NCBI GenBank assembly: GCA_963749145.1
Contig: CAVVLN010000005.1
Coordinates: 434,001 to 498,000 of the forward strand
Length of the DNA stretch: 64,000 nucleotides
Direction: 5' to 3'
Origin: JASHPR01 sp963749145
GTDB lineage: Bacteria; Actinomycetota; Actinomycetes; Streptosporangiales; Streptosporangiaceae
Shown here: positions 8,138-16,702 of the stretch, one piece after another
Layout of the letters: each line of letters opens with the position of its first letter
Position numbering within the stretch: position 1 is the first letter of the stretch
The notes under the pieces: generated by a model
The model's input: the letters and a program-made list of their open reading frames with translations, nothing else
Database searches by the model: none
What the model was told of the DNA's origin: nothing
Made by a program: the position numbers and the translations under genes

Positions 8138-8461
8138 GTGACCTTGCAGCACATCGTCCTGTTCAGCTTCCCGCGGCCGCTCACCGAGCCGGAGGCGGCC
8201 ACGATGCGGGCGATGGTGGCCAGCTGGCCGAGCGAGATCGGGCTGATGACCAAGTGCCGGTTCGGCACCGACCTGACCGGCGAGCGCACCCGCGGCTACG
8301 GCTACCTGCTCTACACCGAGTTCCCGGACGAGCAAACCCTGCGCCGGTACCAGGATCACCCAGTCCACGTGCGGTTCCGGGACTGGATCTCCGAGCGCGA
8401 CTGCACCCCGCTCGCGTTCGACTACCACCTGGACGCCGGCAGCGTCCTCGCGCCCGAATGA
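8138..8461 (+). CDS. Dabb family (stress-responsive A/B barrel) protein
   Basis: 107 residues. Opening VTLQHIVLFSFPRPLTEPEA and the final YQDHPVHVRFRDWI segment fit the dimeric alpha/beta barrel (Dabb) family. Thirty bases after the GS-like gene and 37 bases before the permease, same strand, so probably one transcript. Family members include small enzymes and binding proteins; the role here is open. Confidence 0.85.
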   Translation: MTLQHIVLFSFPRPLTEPEAATMRAMVASWPSEIGLMTKCRFGTDLTGERTRGYGYLLYTEFPDEQTLRRYQDHPVHVRFRDWISERDCTPLAFDYHLDAGSVLAPE

Positions 8462-8498
8462 CGCGCCGGCCGGAAGTGAAGTTAGAGAGGGCACCCCC

Positions 8499-9352
8499 AT
8501 GGCTGAGACCGATCGCTCGCTAGCGGCAGCCACCAGCCAGGACCAGCTCGCGCACGGCTCCCTCCGGATCTGGGACGCGATCGCGATCTCGGTGTCGGTG
8601 CTCGCGCCGGGCATGGCGATGCTGCTGAACACCTCCGCCGTCGCCGGGGTCAGCGGCGGCTCCACCCCGCTGGCGTTCCTGCTGGGCGGGGTGGCCTGCC
8701 TCGCCCTGGCCTTCGTCGTCATCGGGTTCACCCGGCGGATGGCGTCGGCGGGCTACGCCTACACCTACGCCAGCCGCAGCCTGGGCAAGGAGACCGCGTT
8801 CGTGGTCGGCTGGCTCTACTTCTTCGGCATGGTCTGCTTCGTGCCGATGACGATGTCCGGGGTCGGCTACCTGGCCGCCAACCTGCTCGGCCTGAACCCC
8901 GACTGGTGGATCCTGTTCTTCTTCCTCGGCCTGGCCCTGTTCGTGGTGCTGTCCGTGGTCAAGATCAAGGTCACCACGCGCACCCAGCTGATCGTCGGCA
9001 TCGTGACCGTGGCCCTGATCGTGCTGGTCGACCTGATCACCACGGCCAAGGGCGGCGCGCACGGCCAGGCCCCGTCGGCTTTCACGTTCAGCCACTCGCT
9101 CAAGGGCGGCTTCAGCGGCGTCTTCTACGGCATCATCTTCGGGCGGTCGTGTTCGGCGCGGCGCTGTACGGGTCGGTGCACCCGACGCCGCCCGGCATCC
9201 TCGCCTGGACGCCGGTGGTGGCCGGGGTGTGGCTGGTCCTGGGCATCGTCGTCGTGCTGTGGCTGCGCGCCCGGCGCGCGGACGCCGTCGCCCGCATCGG
9301 CTCGATCCTGGGCGAGGAGGGCGGCAGCGACGCGGGGCTGCTGGACCGGTAG
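8499..9352 (+). pseudogene. APC-family amino acid permease, internally deleted and frameshifted
   Basis: The N-terminal part reads cleanly for about 216 residues: SLRIWDAIAISVSVLAPGM, then six or so membrane helices to GGFSGVFYGIIFG. At about 9139 the frame changes, and the next recognisable piece, AVVFGAALYG with GVWLVLGIVVVLWLRARR, is the C-terminal helix and tail of such permeases, ending TAG 9352. Intact relatives have about 450-500 residues, so roughly 200 residues with five or six helices are missing at the joint, not just a base. The cluster has therefore lost this transporter unless another serves it. Confidence 0.8.
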
Positions 9353-9367
9353 CCGGGTTCCCCGGCC

Positions 9368-10552
9368 CTACCCCGGCCGCCGCCCGGCCCGCAGCAGCCC
9401 GGCGACCCGCTCGCGGGGCAGGGCCGGGCTGCGGTGGCCGTCCCGCCCGGTCATGTCCTCGTTGGCGACGAGCGCGTTGGCCACGGCCTCCTCGGTGGCC
9501 TGGACCACGGCCGCGTAGAACGGGTCGATGAAGCCCCACGGGACGAACCGCAGCTGGTCATAGTGCTCGGCGGCGGCGCCCAGCATCACCTCCCCGCCGG
9601 GCGTGAACGCGCCCCGGTTGCCGGCGGAGAAGGCCAGGAACAGGTCGCCGGAGAAATGCGAGCCGGTCGTGCCGGTGCGGGCCAGGCCGAGCGTGACCCG
9701 GCGGGCCAGCGCGGCGCACTGGTGCGGCAGCAGGGGCGCGTCGCTGCCCACGACCACGATCACCGAGCCGGCCCCGGCGGGGTTGGCGGCGGGCGCGGCC
9801 ATCGGGTTGTCGTCGGCCAGCAGCCGCCCCAGCGGCAGGCCGGCCAGCGCCAGCTCTTCCCGGCGCCCGAAGTTGGCCTGCAGGAACACGCCGACGGTGT
9901 AGGTCGTGCCCGCGTAGCCGACCTGGCGCGAGGCGGTGCCGTTGCCGCCCTTGAACTGGTAGCAGTTCATGCCGGTCCCGCCCCCGACCGAGCCCTCCTC
10001 GACCGGCCCGGACGCCGCGCCCCGCAAGGCGTCCAGGCAGTCCTGCTCGGTGACGTTGGGTGAGTTGATGTCGTTGAGGTAGCCGTCCCAGGTCTCCGCG
10101 GCCACCGGCAGCAGCCAGGTGTCGGCGAGCCGGGGGTGGTCACGGACCGCCCAGGCCACGATGGCCGCGTGCGCGACCCCGACCGCGTGGGTGTTGGTGA
10201 TGGCGACCGGCCCGGCGAACGTGCCCGACTCGCCGATCCAGGACACGCCGGTCATCTCCCCGTTCCCGTTCTGGGAGAAGAACCCCGCCGCGACCGGGTC
10301 ACCGGCTCCCGCCGCGCCGCGGGGATGGATCGCGGTCACCCCGGTGCGGACCGACGTGCCGCGGATCAGCGTGGCGTAGCCGACCTCCACCCCCGGCACG
10401 TCGGTGATCGCGTTCCACGGGCCCGGTGTCCCCTCGAACGGCAGGCCCAGCGAGCGGGCCCGCGGCTTGCCCGCCGGGGTCGCGGCGTGCGGGCCGGGCA
10501 GCCCGCCCGGTGCTGGGCCGGGGGGATGACCCCCCCCAACCTCCCCGCTCAT
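9368..10552 (-). CDS. P1 family peptidase (DmpA-type self-processing aminopeptidase)
   Basis: 394 residues. Family marks are NAITDVPGVEVGYATL, AITNTHAVGV, EGSVGGGTGM with KGGNGTASR, and VGVFLQANFGRREEL. The Gly262-Ser263 pair in AGAGSVIVVVGSDAPLLPHQ matches the autocleavage point that frees the Ser nucleophile of the beta chain in DmpA. ATG 10552 overlaps the ugd stop as ATGA. DmpA-like enzymes remove N-terminal residues, sometimes D- or beta-amino acids. The opening 35 residues are Gly/Pro-rich and of doubtful function. Confidence 0.88.
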   Translation of the reverse strand: MSGEVGGGHPPGPAPGGLPGPHAATPAGKPRARSLGLPFEGTPGPWNAITDVPGVEVGYATLIRGTSVRTGVTAIHPRGAAGAGDPVAAGFFSQNGNGEMTGVSWIGESGTFAGPVAITNTHAVGVAHAAIVAWAVRDHPRLADTWLLPVAAETWDGYLNDINSPNVTEQDCLDALRGAASGPVEEGSVGGGTGMNCYQFKGGNGTASRQVGYAGTTYTVGVFLQANFGRREELALAGLPLGRLLADDNPMAAPAANPAGAGSVIVVVGSDAPLLPHQCAALARRVTLGLARTGTTGSHFSGDLFLAFSAGNRGAFTPGGEVMLGAAAEHYDQLRFVPWGFIDPFYAAVVQATEEAVANALVANEDMTGRDGHRSPALPRERVAGLLRAGRRPG

Positions 10553-11907
10553 CCGGTGACGGACACGCTGTCCGCGCCGGCGTCCGCGGCCGGCCGGCCG
10601 AGCGCCCGGTAGCGCCAGCCCGCCGCGCGCCACCGGTCGCTATCCAGCACGCTCCGGCCGTCGGCGATGTTGCGGCGCGCCACGACCTCGCCGAGCGACC
10701 CGGGATCGGCGTGCACGAACTCGGGCCACTCGGTGAGCAGCAGCAGCACGTCGGCGCCGGCGGCCGCTTCCCGCAGCGAGCCCGCGTACTCGAGCTCGGG
10801 GTGGACCTGCCGGGCCCGGTCCATGGCGGCCGGGTCGTAGACGGTGACCCGCGCGCCCAGCCCGTGCAGGGTGCCGGCCACGTCCAGGGCCGGCGAGTCC
10901 CTGATGTCGTCGGAGTGCGGCTTGAACGAGCAGCCCAGCACGCCCACCGCACGGTCCTCGAGCGATCCGCCCGCGAGCTCGAGGGCCAGGTCGACCATGC
11001 GGGCCCGCCGCCGCAGGTTGATCGCGTCCACCTCGTTCAGCAGGGCGCTCACCGAGCCGACGCCGAGCTCGGCCGTGGCCGCCCCGAACGCGCGGATGTC
11101 CTTGGGCAGGCACCCGCCGCCGAACCCCAGCCCGGGGACCAGGAACCGCCCGCCGATCCTGGTGTCGTGCGCCAGCGCCTCCGCCAGCGGGACGACGTCG
11201 GCCCCGACGGCCTCGCACACCTCGGCGATCGCGTTGATGAACGAGACCTTGGTGGCCAGGAACGCGTTGGCGGCGACCTTGACCAGCTCGGCCGTGGGCA
11301 GGCCGGTGGCCAGGAACGGCACCCCCGCGGCCAGCGGACCCGCGTACACCTCGCGCAGGATCGCCTCGGCCCGGGCGGAGCGGACCCCGACCACGATCCG
11401 GTCCGGCCGCATCGTGTCGGTGACCGCGTGCCCCTCACGCAGGAACTCCGGGTTCCAGGCCAGCTCGGCGGCGGACCCGGCCGGGGCGAGCCGGGCCAGC
11501 CGCTCGGCCACGATCTCGCTGGTGCCGACCGGGACGGTGGACTTCCCGACGACCAGGCAGGGGCGGGTCAGCAGCGGCGCCAGCGCGTCGATGCAGGCCA
11601 GCAGGTGGGTCAGGTCCGCGGCCGCGGAGTCGGCCCGCTGCGGGGTGCCCACGCACACGAAGTGCACGTCCCCGAACTCGGCCGCCTGCCGATAGCTGGT
11701 CGTGAACCGCAGCCGGCCGCCGGCCAGGCCGCGGCGCAGCAGGTCCTGGAGGTCGGGTTCGTGGAACGGCAGGCGGCCGGCCGCCAGGGCGCTGACCTGG
11801 TCTTCCCTGGTATCCAGGCCGAGGACCTCGAATCCGAGCTCGGCCAGGCACGCGGCATGCGTGGCCCCGAGGTAGCCGGTGCCGAGAACAGTGATGCGCG
11901 GTGGCAT
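10549..11907 (-). CDS. ugd: UDP-glucose 6-dehydrogenase
   Basis: 452 residues, the usual length. The NAD-binding start ITVLGTGYLGATHAACLAELGFEV, central YNPE-like LAWNPEFLREG, VKVAANAFLATKVSFINAIAEVCE, and catalytic Cys266 in GLGFGGGCLPKD are all present; the C-terminal domain has VLGCSFKPHSDDIRDSPAL. It oxidises UDP-glucose to UDP-glucuronate, a precursor of surface polysaccharides and glycosylated products. Coupled by ATGA to the P1 peptidase; no glycosyltransferase is next to it. Confidence 0.95.
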   Translation of the reverse strand: MPPRITVLGTGYLGATHAACLAELGFEVLGLDTREDQVSALAAGRLPFHEPDLQDLLRRGLAGGRLRFTTSYRQAAEFGDVHFVCVGTPQRADSAAADLTHLLACIDALAPLLTRPCLVVGKSTVPVGTSEIVAERLARLAPAGSAAELAWNPEFLREGHAVTDTMRPDRIVVGVRSARAEAILREVYAGPLAAGVPFLATGLPTAELVKVAANAFLATKVSFINAIAEVCEAVGADVVPLAEALAHDTRIGGRFLVPGLGFGGGCLPKDIRAFGAATAELGVGSVSALLNEVDAINLRRRARMVDLALELAGGSLEDRAVGVLGCSFKPHSDDIRDSPALDVAGTLHGLGARVTVYDPAAMDRARQVHPELEYAGSLREAAAGADVLLLLTEWPEFVHADPGSLGEVVARRNIADGRSVLDSDRWRAAGWRYRALGRPAADAGADSVSVTG

Positions 11908-11954
11908 GCCTGCCTTCCTACCAGATTGCCGCCGGCCGTGCCGGCCGGGTCCCG

Positions 11955-12458
11955 CTACGAGACGTACCTTTCGGCCAGGGTCTGATAATCGTGCATCTCG
12001 CCCTCGGCGAACCAGACATCGATCTCCCGCTTGGCCTCGGCGGCGTTGGCGGAGGCATGCACGAGGTTGGCCACCGCCAGCCCGTTGGCGTTCGCGTACG
12101 CCTTGCTCTGGTGGGCGAAGTCGCCGCGGATGGTGCCGGGCGCGGCATCGTCGGGGTAGGTGGCGCCGACCAGCTTGCGGACGATGGCGACCGCGTCGAC
12201 CCCCTCGAGGACGAACGCGAACACCGGGCCGGTCTGCATGAACACCGCCACCGCGTTGTAGACCTCGGGCCCGAACCGGTCCTCGAGGTCGAAGTAGTGC
12301 TGCCGGCTGAGCTCGGCGTCCATCCAGACCATCTTGCTGGCGACAATTTTCAGCAGCGCGTCCTCGAAGCGTGCCAGCACGCGCCCCACGAGGCCCCGAG
12401 TTACAGCATCGGGCTTGAGCAGGACCAGAGTCCGCTCGATCCCCGTGACGTCACCCAT
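11955..12458 (-). CDS. Nucleoside-diphosphate kinase, divergent long form
   Basis: 167 residues against about 135-140 for standard Ndk. ERTLVLLKPDAVTRGLVG opens the fold, PGTIRGDF supplies the nucleotide-binding Arg, and His134 in NLVHASANAAEAKREI matches the phosphohistidine region. Differences from bacterial Ndk include the HYFDLEDRFGPEVYNAVAVFM insert-like segment and the C-terminal tail; KLVGATYPDDAAPG wording recalls archaeal and candidate-phylum sequences. A second canonical ndk elsewhere in the genome would be expected if this one is specialised. Confidence 0.85.
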   Translation of the reverse strand: MGDVTGIERTLVLLKPDAVTRGLVGRVLARFEDALLKIVASKMVWMDAELSRQHYFDLEDRFGPEVYNAVAVFMQTGPVFAFVLEGVDAVAIVRKLVGATYPDDAAPGTIRGDFAHQSKAYANANGLAVANLVHASANAAEAKREIDVWFAEGEMHDYQTLAERYVS

Positions 12459-12537
12459 GGTGATTCAATCCTCCTAGCAAAGATTTTGCCCGCACAGCTT
12501 AGCGAGCCAAACAAGCTGCAACGACCCGACCCGGACC

Positions 12538-13182
12538 GTGCCCGATAACATGCCCAGCCGCCGCCGCGCGGCCGCCCCCGCGGCCGTGTGGGTGGTGGCC
12601 GGGCCGCCCGGGTCGGGGAAGAGCACGGTCGCGGACCTCCTGCTGGCCGCGCTGACCCCGCGGCCGGCGCTGCTGGACAAGGACACGATGTACGGCTCGT
12701 TCGTGGCCGCGACGCTCGCGGCGGCCGGGCGCCCGCCCGGCGAGCGGGAGGGCCCGTGGTACGACGAGCACGTCAAGGTGCATGAATACCGGGGGCTGAC
12801 CGCCACCGCGCGTGAGATCCGCTCCCACGGCTGCCCGGTGCTGCTGTCCGGCCCGTTCACCCAGCAGATCCATGACCCGGCGCGGTGGCGGGCCTGGGTC
12901 GCCGACCTCGGCGGCCCGCCGGTGCGCCTGGTCTGGATCCGGTCGGACGCGGCCACCCTGCGCTGGCGACTGACCGCCCGCGGGTCGCCCCGGGACACCG
13001 CGAAGCTGGCCGACTTCGACGCGTTCGCGGCCAGCATGCGGCTCGGCGCCGAGCCGGCCGCCCCGCACCTGACCATCGACAACCGGGGCGGCCCGCGGAC
13101 GCCGGGCGGGCTCCGCGGGCTGGAATCCCAGGTAATGGATCTGGTGGCCGGCCTCCCCGGTAGCCTCGGTGCGGATGGATGA
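12538..13182 (+). CDS. P-loop ATPase/kinase-like protein
   Basis: 214 residues from GTG 12538 (ATG 12550 is equally possible). Walker A is VVAGPPGSGKSTVADLLL; LDKDTMYGSF resembles the substrate region of small-molecule kinases; RLVWIRSDAATLRWRLTARG supplies lid-like Arg residues. Zeta-toxin-like and shikimate/gluconate-kinase-like proteins share this layout. No toxin-antitoxin partner is adjacent. Its end overlaps the following PAP2 gene. Substrate unknown. Confidence 0.75.
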   Translation: MPDNMPSRRRAAAPAAVWVVAGPPGSGKSTVADLLLAALTPRPALLDKDTMYGSFVAATLAAAGRPPGEREGPWYDEHVKVHEYRGLTATAREIRSHGCPVLLSGPFTQQIHDPARWRAWVADLGGPPVRLVWIRSDAATLRWRLTARGSPRDTAKLADFDAFAASMRLGAEPAAPHLTIDNRGGPRTPGGLRGLESQVMDLVAGLPGSLGADG

Positions 13183-13867
13183 GACCCGCGCGGCGCCCGC
13201 CGTGGCGGCCGGCGCCCCCGGGCAGCGGTCGCCCTGGCTGGTGCCCGGCGGCCTGCTGCTGATCCTGACCTTCCTGACCGCGGGCGTGCTCGCCGGCGGC
13301 CCGCTGACCGGGGCGGACCGGCGGATCCGCGCGGCCGTGGCGCGCCAGGCGGACTCCGCCGCCTGGCGCTGGGTCGGCCACGGCTGGCACTCCCCGGCCC
13401 AGCTTCTGGTCGACCTCGGCACCTATCAGGTCGCGGTGCCGCTGCTCGCCTTCAGTGCGGTGGTGGTGGCCCTCTGGCACCGCTCGCCGCGCCCGCTGCT
13501 GGCCGCGGTGACCGGCGTGGCGCTGCTACTGGCCACGGTCATCCCGGCCAAGATCCTGATCGGCCGCGCCGGGCCTGGCCTGCCCCCCGTCGCCCCCGGT
13601 CACATGGGCGTGTTCCCGTCCGGCCACACCACCACGTCCGGCGTGTGCCTGGCGCTGGCCGTGCTGTTGCTCGCTCCGGACCTGCCGTCCCGGACCCGGC
13701 GGGCCGCGGTCGGGGCCATGGTGGCCGTGTGCTTTCTGGTCGGGGCGGCCCTGGTCTGGTGTGACTATCACTGGTTCACCGATGTCGCCGCCGGCTGGGC
13801 GCTGACGGCGCTGATCGTCATGGCCGCGCTTACCGTGGCCGGCCTGCGGAGGAAGGATCCGACATGA
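13175..13867 (+). CDS. PAP2-superfamily membrane phosphatase
   Basis: About 230 residues with six predicted helices. Motif 2 is clear (GVFPSGHTTTSGV) and the catalytic His of motif 3 is in CDYHWFTDVAAGW. Motif 1 is degenerate (AKILIGRAG) and the Ser-Arg that normally opens motif 3 is absent, as in many actinobacterial members. Probably dephosphorylates a lipid phosphate at the membrane. Start ATG 13175 or GTG 13169, both inside the end of the ATPase gene. The stop overlaps the next gene as ATGA. Confidence 0.8.
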   Translation: MDETRAAPAVAAGAPGQRSPWLVPGGLLLILTFLTAGVLAGGPLTGADRRIRAAVARQADSAAWRWVGHGWHSPAQLLVDLGTYQVAVPLLAFSAVVVALWHRSPRPLLAAVTGVALLLATVIPAKILIGRAGPGLPPVAPGHMGVFPSGHTTTSGVCLALAVLLLAPDLPSRTRRAAVGAMVAVCFLVGAALVWCDYHWFTDVAAGWALTALIVMAALTVAGLRRKDPT

Positions 13868-14715
13868 CTGACCGGGCTCGTGATCACCTGGGCCGGTTCG
13901 GGGTCTGGCGGGGGGCCGGCCAGGTGACCCCGGAGCTGGCCGCCGGGCTGGAACGCCTCGGCTACGGCACGCTCTGGCTGGGCGGCTCGCCCGACGGCGA
14001 CCTGGCCCAGGCCGAGCGGCTGCTCGACGCGACCACCCGGCTGACCCTGGCCACCAGCATCGTGAACATGTGGAAGGACGACGCGTCCACGGTCGCCGCG
14101 TCGTTCGCCCGGGTCGAGGGGCGCTACCCGGGCCGGTTCCTGCTCGGTGTGGGGGCGGGTCACCGCGAGGCCACCCAGCAGTACACCAGGCCCTACGAGA
14201 CCCTGGCCCGCTACGTCGACGCGCTGCTCGCGGGCGGGGTGCCCGCCGACAGCCTGGTCCTGGCCGCACTGGGCCCGCGGGTGCTGCGCCTGGCCGCGGA
14301 CCGGACTGCGGGCGCCATCCCGTACCTGGTGACGCCGGAGCACACCCGCCAGGCCCGCGCCATCCTCGGCCCGGGGCCGGTGCTGGCCCCGGAGCAGAAG
14401 GTGGTGCTGGAAGCGGATCCGGCGCGGGCCCGCGCCATCGGCCGCCCCCGGGTGCGCAACCCGTACCTCGGCCTGGTCAACTACACCAGCAACCTGCGCC
14501 GCCTGGGCTGGAGCGACGCGGACCTGAGCGACGGCGGCAGCGACGCGCTGATCGACGCGCTGGTCGCGCACGGCCGCGGCGACGAGGTAGCCGCCCGGCT
14601 GGCCGAGCACTTCGACGCCGGCGCCGACCACGTGGCCGTCCAGCTGCTGACCGCACCGGACGCCGACCTGCTCGAGGGCTACCGGGCCCTGGCCGGCGCT
14701 CTCGCCCTGCCGTAA
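13864..14715 (+). CDS. LLM-class (F420-type) oxidoreductase
   Basis: 283 residues of luciferase-like TIM barrel. GRFGVWRGAGQVTPELAAGLERLGYGTLWLGGSPDG, LATSIVNMWKDDA, RFLLGVGAGHRE and the late YTSNLRRLGW fit the F420-dependent TIGR03620-like group common in actinomycetes. ATG overlaps the PAP2 stop (ATGA). Hydride transfer with F420 is inferred from family; the substrate is unknown. Confidence 0.88.
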   Translation: MTDRARDHLGRFGVWRGAGQVTPELAAGLERLGYGTLWLGGSPDGDLAQAERLLDATTRLTLATSIVNMWKDDASTVAASFARVEGRYPGRFLLGVGAGHREATQQYTRPYETLARYVDALLAGGVPADSLVLAALGPRVLRLAADRTAGAIPYLVTPEHTRQARAILGPGPVLAPEQKVVLEADPARARAIGRPRVRNPYLGLVNYTSNLRRLGWSDADLSDGGSDALIDALVAHGRGDEVAARLAEHFDAGADHVAVQLLTAPDADLLEGYRALAGALALP

Positions 14716-14719
14716 GAGC

Positions 14720-15310
14720 TCAGGGCGGCTCCGCGAGCGCCGCCACGACCGCGTAGGGCAGGTGCCGCGGGTGCACCAGCAGGCCCCGGGCCACCTCACG
14801 GATCGTCAGCCGCAGCGGGGTCAGCAGCCGCTCGCTGTAACGCCACGCGCCGCACTCGTCGCCGCCGAAGCGCGCGGCCAGGCCGCGGCGGAACCGCCGC
14901 GCGTCCCCGCCGTCGCCCTTCCAGGTCGGCAGCCAGGCCCGCAGCTCGTCGTCGCGTTCGAGCATGGTCCAGGTGCGCAGCCGCTCGGCGATCTGGCCGG
15001 CCGCGTCGATGACGAAGGCCCGCTCGCCGGCGGCGGTGATGCCGTGGACCCGGCCCTCCTGAACGCAGGCGTGCCGGATGCTGGCCGAGCGGAAGCGCGC
15101 CCCCACCGCGAGGGCGGCCACCGCGTGGCCGGCCTCGTGCCAGGCCGTCTCGACCGTGGCCGTCCTGGCCTTGGCCAGGCCGGAGAAGCAGCCGCAGTCG
15201 TAACGCTGTCTGACCCAGGCGTCCCCCGCGATCGACTCGTCGTCGTAGCGGATCACCCGGGCCAGCTCGGCCCGGATCCCGGCCAGGGTGCGCTGCTCGG
15301 CGGGTGTCAT
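14720..15310 (-). CDS. HEAGH-motif protein (putative zinc metalloprotease-like)
   Basis: 196 residues from ATG 15310, starting six bases after the upstream gene's stop. The only sharp motif is AWHEAGHAVAALAVG, the zinc-binding HEXXH with downstream Gly-His context seen in FtsH-type M41 peptidases. The rest (FVIDAAGQIAERL, a helical C-terminus) resembles the M41 helical domain but lacks an AAA ATPase. Cys-rich YDCGCFSG precedes it. It is coupled to the channel-like membrane gene, so it may act on membrane proteins. Confidence 0.6.
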   Translation of the reverse strand: MTPAEQRTLAGIRAELARVIRYDDESIAGDAWVRQRYDCGCFSGLAKARTATVETAWHEAGHAVAALAVGARFRSASIRHACVQEGRVHGITAAGERAFVIDAAGQIAERLRTWTMLERDDELRAWLPTWKGDGGDARRFRRGLAARFGGDECGAWRYSERLLTPLRLTIREVARGLLVHPRHLPYAVVAALAEPP

Positions 15311-15315
15311 CGCGG

Positions 15316-16539
15316 CTACGTGGGCGGCTTGCCCTCGGGCGGGCGGATCGGCGGGATCGGCGAGCGGAGGTGGCGGCGCGGGCCGGACCACAGCGCCGGC
15401 ACGGCGTCAACCGCGGCCGCCACCGCGTAGGCGGCCTGCTCGTAGTTGACCCGCCAGCCCACGAAGTCCGGCCACGCGTCGGCCGGGTTCTTGCGCTCGA
15501 TGGGGAAGTTCACGTTGCGCATCCGGGTGATCGCGTCGAGGAACTCCTCGTAGGTCAGGCTGATCCCCGCGGCCGGGTCCGGCTCGTCCGGCACCTCGAT
15601 GCCCATCGCCCGGGCCACGTCGCGGAAGCACAGGAACCCGCTGCGCAGGCAGAGCCGGGCCGGGACGACCGGCGCGGCCTTGGGGCACAGGACCAGCATG
15701 AGCGCGGCCGAGTCGAGCACGGCCAGCAGGGCCGTCACCCAGGAGGACAGCGGCCGCGGGGACCGGAACCGGACCAGCGGCAGGTAGGTGGTGTGGCTCT
15801 CGGCGATGTCCGCGGCCCAGCGCTCCCACTGGGCGTAGAGGTCGGGCAGGGTATCGATGGTGGACGTGCCCGAGCCGAGCGCGTAGTGGGTGCGGGCCAG
15901 CAGTTCCGGGCCCCAGGACGGGACCCCGGCCCGCGCGTTCAGCAGCGCCACGTCGGTCTCGCGCCGGTTGAAGGCCGAGTAGAGGGTGGGCAGGTAGGCG
16001 ATCTGCAGCGTGACGGTGATGAGGGCGGCGATGGCGGCGAGGTCGGCGATCGTCCGCTCGGCCGGTCCCAGCGAGTCGTTGGGGCCGAACACGGCCGGGC
16101 CCGCCAGGCTGAACGCGTCGCCGATGCCGCCGGGGATGAACGGCCACAGCAGCAGCGAGAAGCCCACGTAGAAGATCACCACCCAGGCGATCAGCTGTCC
16201 CATCAGGATCGCCGCGGCCTGGCCGGCCAGGATCTGGTCGATCGAGACCCGGTCCACCCAGCGCCGGCGGTGACCGCGCAGGCGGCCCGCGACCGTCACG
16301 ATCGCGGCCACGACCGCGCCGTGCTGGCCGGTGTAGTCAGCGATCTGCCGGCGCCGCTTCGCGATCAGGCCGGTGACCAAGAGGTAGGCACCGTTCACGA
16401 TCTTGTCCACCCACCGGGTGAGCCAGCTTCCCGACGGTCGCGGCACGATCACCGTGCCGATCACGCTCCGGGCCGCCGTGATGACCAGCAGCCCACCGAC
16501 CACGGCCGCTATGACGCGGCCGGGCTCGGGCATGACCAT
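15316..16539 (-). CDS. Multi-span membrane protein, ion-channel-like
   Basis: 407 residues with an N-terminal helix (VIAAVVGGLLVITAARSVIG), a pair around residues 105-150 (AAAILMGQLIAWVVIFYVGF) and another at IADLAAIAALITVTLQIAY, then a large soluble C-terminal region. The arrangement resembles two-helix potassium-channel-like proteins, but no TVGYG filter is seen, only AVFGPNDSLGPAE at the place where one might be. Conserved hypothetical at best. It forms a two-gene unit with the HEAGH protein. Confidence 0.65.
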   Translation of the reverse strand: MVMPEPGRVIAAVVGGLLVITAARSVIGTVIVPRPSGSWLTRWVDKIVNGAYLLVTGLIAKRRRQIADYTGQHGAVVAAIVTVAGRLRGHRRRWVDRVSIDQILAGQAAAILMGQLIAWVVIFYVGFSLLLWPFIPGGIGDAFSLAGPAVFGPNDSLGPAERTIADLAAIAALITVTLQIAYLPTLYSAFNRRETDVALLNARAGVPSWGPELLARTHYALGSGTSTIDTLPDLYAQWERWAADIAESHTTYLPLVRFRSPRPLSSWVTALLAVLDSAALMLVLCPKAAPVVPARLCLRSGFLCFRDVARAMGIEVPDEPDPAAGISLTYEEFLDAITRMRNVNFPIERKNPADAWPDFVGWRVNYEQAAYAVAAAVDAVPALWSGPRRHLRSPIPPIRPPEGKPPT

Positions 16540-16702
16540 GGCCCTCCTCGACGGCTCCCGCAGACCGGACCAGCTATCCGCGGAACAGTATCAGCCCGGC
16601 GACCAGCGCCATCACCGCTATTTCGCCGAGGGCTGCATACCGGGCCGCGGGCGGGGTAGCTGAGCGCGCGCAGGCGCCTCCAACCCCGGCCTGCAGAGGG
16701 AA

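Noticed and set aside
6233..8731. 832-codon open frame antisense to the GS-like gene
   Set aside because: Composition of a shadow frame in high-GC DNA; no family motifs, while the opposite strand has clear GS motifs.
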